From contig JABXGS010000042.1 in the NCBI GenBank assembly GCA_016550425.1, forward strand, positions 1 through 14,339: a stretch of 14,339 nucleotides of DNA. Reading direction: 5' to 3'. Below, piece after piece: positions 14,123 through 14,339 of this stretch (position 1 is the stretch's first letter; each line of letters opens with the position of its first letter). The notes under the pieces were generated by a model that saw only the letters and a program-made list of their open reading frames with translations, did no database searches and was not told where the DNA came from. Position numbers and translations under genes: made by a program. The stretch is from an archaeon. GTDB lineage: Archaea; Asgardarchaeota; Hermodarchaeia; Hermodarchaeales; Hermodarchaeaceae.

Positions 14123-14339
14123 TTGGCTTCTACAAATCCGACTTTTCAACCCTCCCATTTGGGAATTTTTCCTCTTTCAATTTGGATTGGTATACTCGCG
14201 ATTTTCTCAGCCGTTGGAATCGTTCTTCGCCAAGTAGCTATTCCCACTTTTTCACCTTACGTTACTCTCACACCCGGCTTTATCATTCCACTTCTTGCAG
14301 GCATTATATTAGGTCCCCTTGGTGGAATTCTATGTGGAA
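14123..14339 (+). CDS. Start of a membrane protein resembling an ECF-transporter S component (3' end off window)
   Basis: An open frame starts at TTG 14123 with GGAGAGGG 6 nt upstream and runs to the window edge without a stop (72 codons). The translation starts polar, then has a hydrophobic segment (FPLSIWIGILAIFSAVGIVL, about residues 17-36). Next come RQVAIPTFSPYVTLTPGF and a second hydrophobic segment with IIPLLAGIILGPLGGILCG. The order 'LR-x-IP...TPGF-x-IPLLAGI-x-GP-x-GG' is typical of substrate-binding (S) components of energy-coupling-factor vitamin transporters. That assignment is from pattern memory and only the N-terminal third is present. Cobalamin, queuosine precursor, thiamine or another substrate cannot be told. 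Confidence 0.7.
   Translation, partial: MASTNPTFQPSHLGIFPLSIWIGILAIFSAVGIVLRQVAIPTFSPYVTLTPGFIIPLLAGIILGPLGGILCG

Noticed and set aside
1..14339. Search by eye for tRNA genes, CRISPR repeats, insertion sequences and attachment sites
   Set aside because: No cloverleaf-type GGTTCGAATCC arm in an intergenic region, no regularly spaced repeats, and no transposase or integrase motifs were found.

Overview
The window most likely comes from an archaeon, and the gene content points to the Asgard group. In 7 kb it carries three different Ras-superfamily small GTPases (two Ras/Rab/Arf-like, one MglA-like) and a roadblock/LC7 protein. It also has an isopentenyl phosphate kinase (archaeal mevalonate pathway), an HdrA-type heterodisulfide reductase subunit, a 6-phospho-3-hexuloisomerase and a nitrilase resembling Pyrococcus proteins. 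Base composition is moderate, GTG and TTG starts are frequent, genes are tightly packed, and TATA-like boxes sit about 26 nt ahead of short leaders. No rRNA, tRNA, CRISPR array, insertion sequence or integrase was seen. The exact Asgard lineage cannot be fixed from this window.

Layout. Positions 1-5917 are all on the minus strand. In transcription order they are a tandem-roadblock protein, an MglA-like GTPase, a class-III aminotransferase, a Ras-like GTPase, and a large HdrA whose frame runs into an MvhD-type motif at the window edge. At 6058-6906 (+) is a PH0642-like carbon-nitrogen hydrolase. At 6924-8989 (-) are a metallo-beta-lactamase-fold protein that has lost its metal ligands and an isopentenyl phosphate kinase with an extra N-terminal domain. 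At 9261-10997 (+) are a Rab-like GTPase and a multi-pass membrane protein with a C-terminal zinc ribbon. At 11002-11625 (-) is a RecA/KaiC-like protein without a Walker A lysine. From 11739 to the end (+) are SurE, 6-phospho-3-hexuloisomerase, an unrecognised soluble protein, and the start of a membrane protein resembling an ECF-transporter S component.

How the genes may work together. The clearest functional unit is the roadblock/MglA-like pair (4394-5917). The genes are 6 bp apart, in the order regulator then GTPase, and resemble bacterial MglB/MglA. The roadblock protein appears to hold two divergent roadblock domains in one chain, which could act as a covalent version of the MglB dimer. 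The HdrA-MvhD fusion belongs to flavin-based electron bifurcation. IPK serves isoprenoid lipid synthesis, and PHI and SurE serve sugar-phosphate and nucleotide metabolism. The rest looks like ordinary chromosomal housekeeping with several lineage-specific variants, including two apparent pseudoenzymes. I see no defence island or mobile element.
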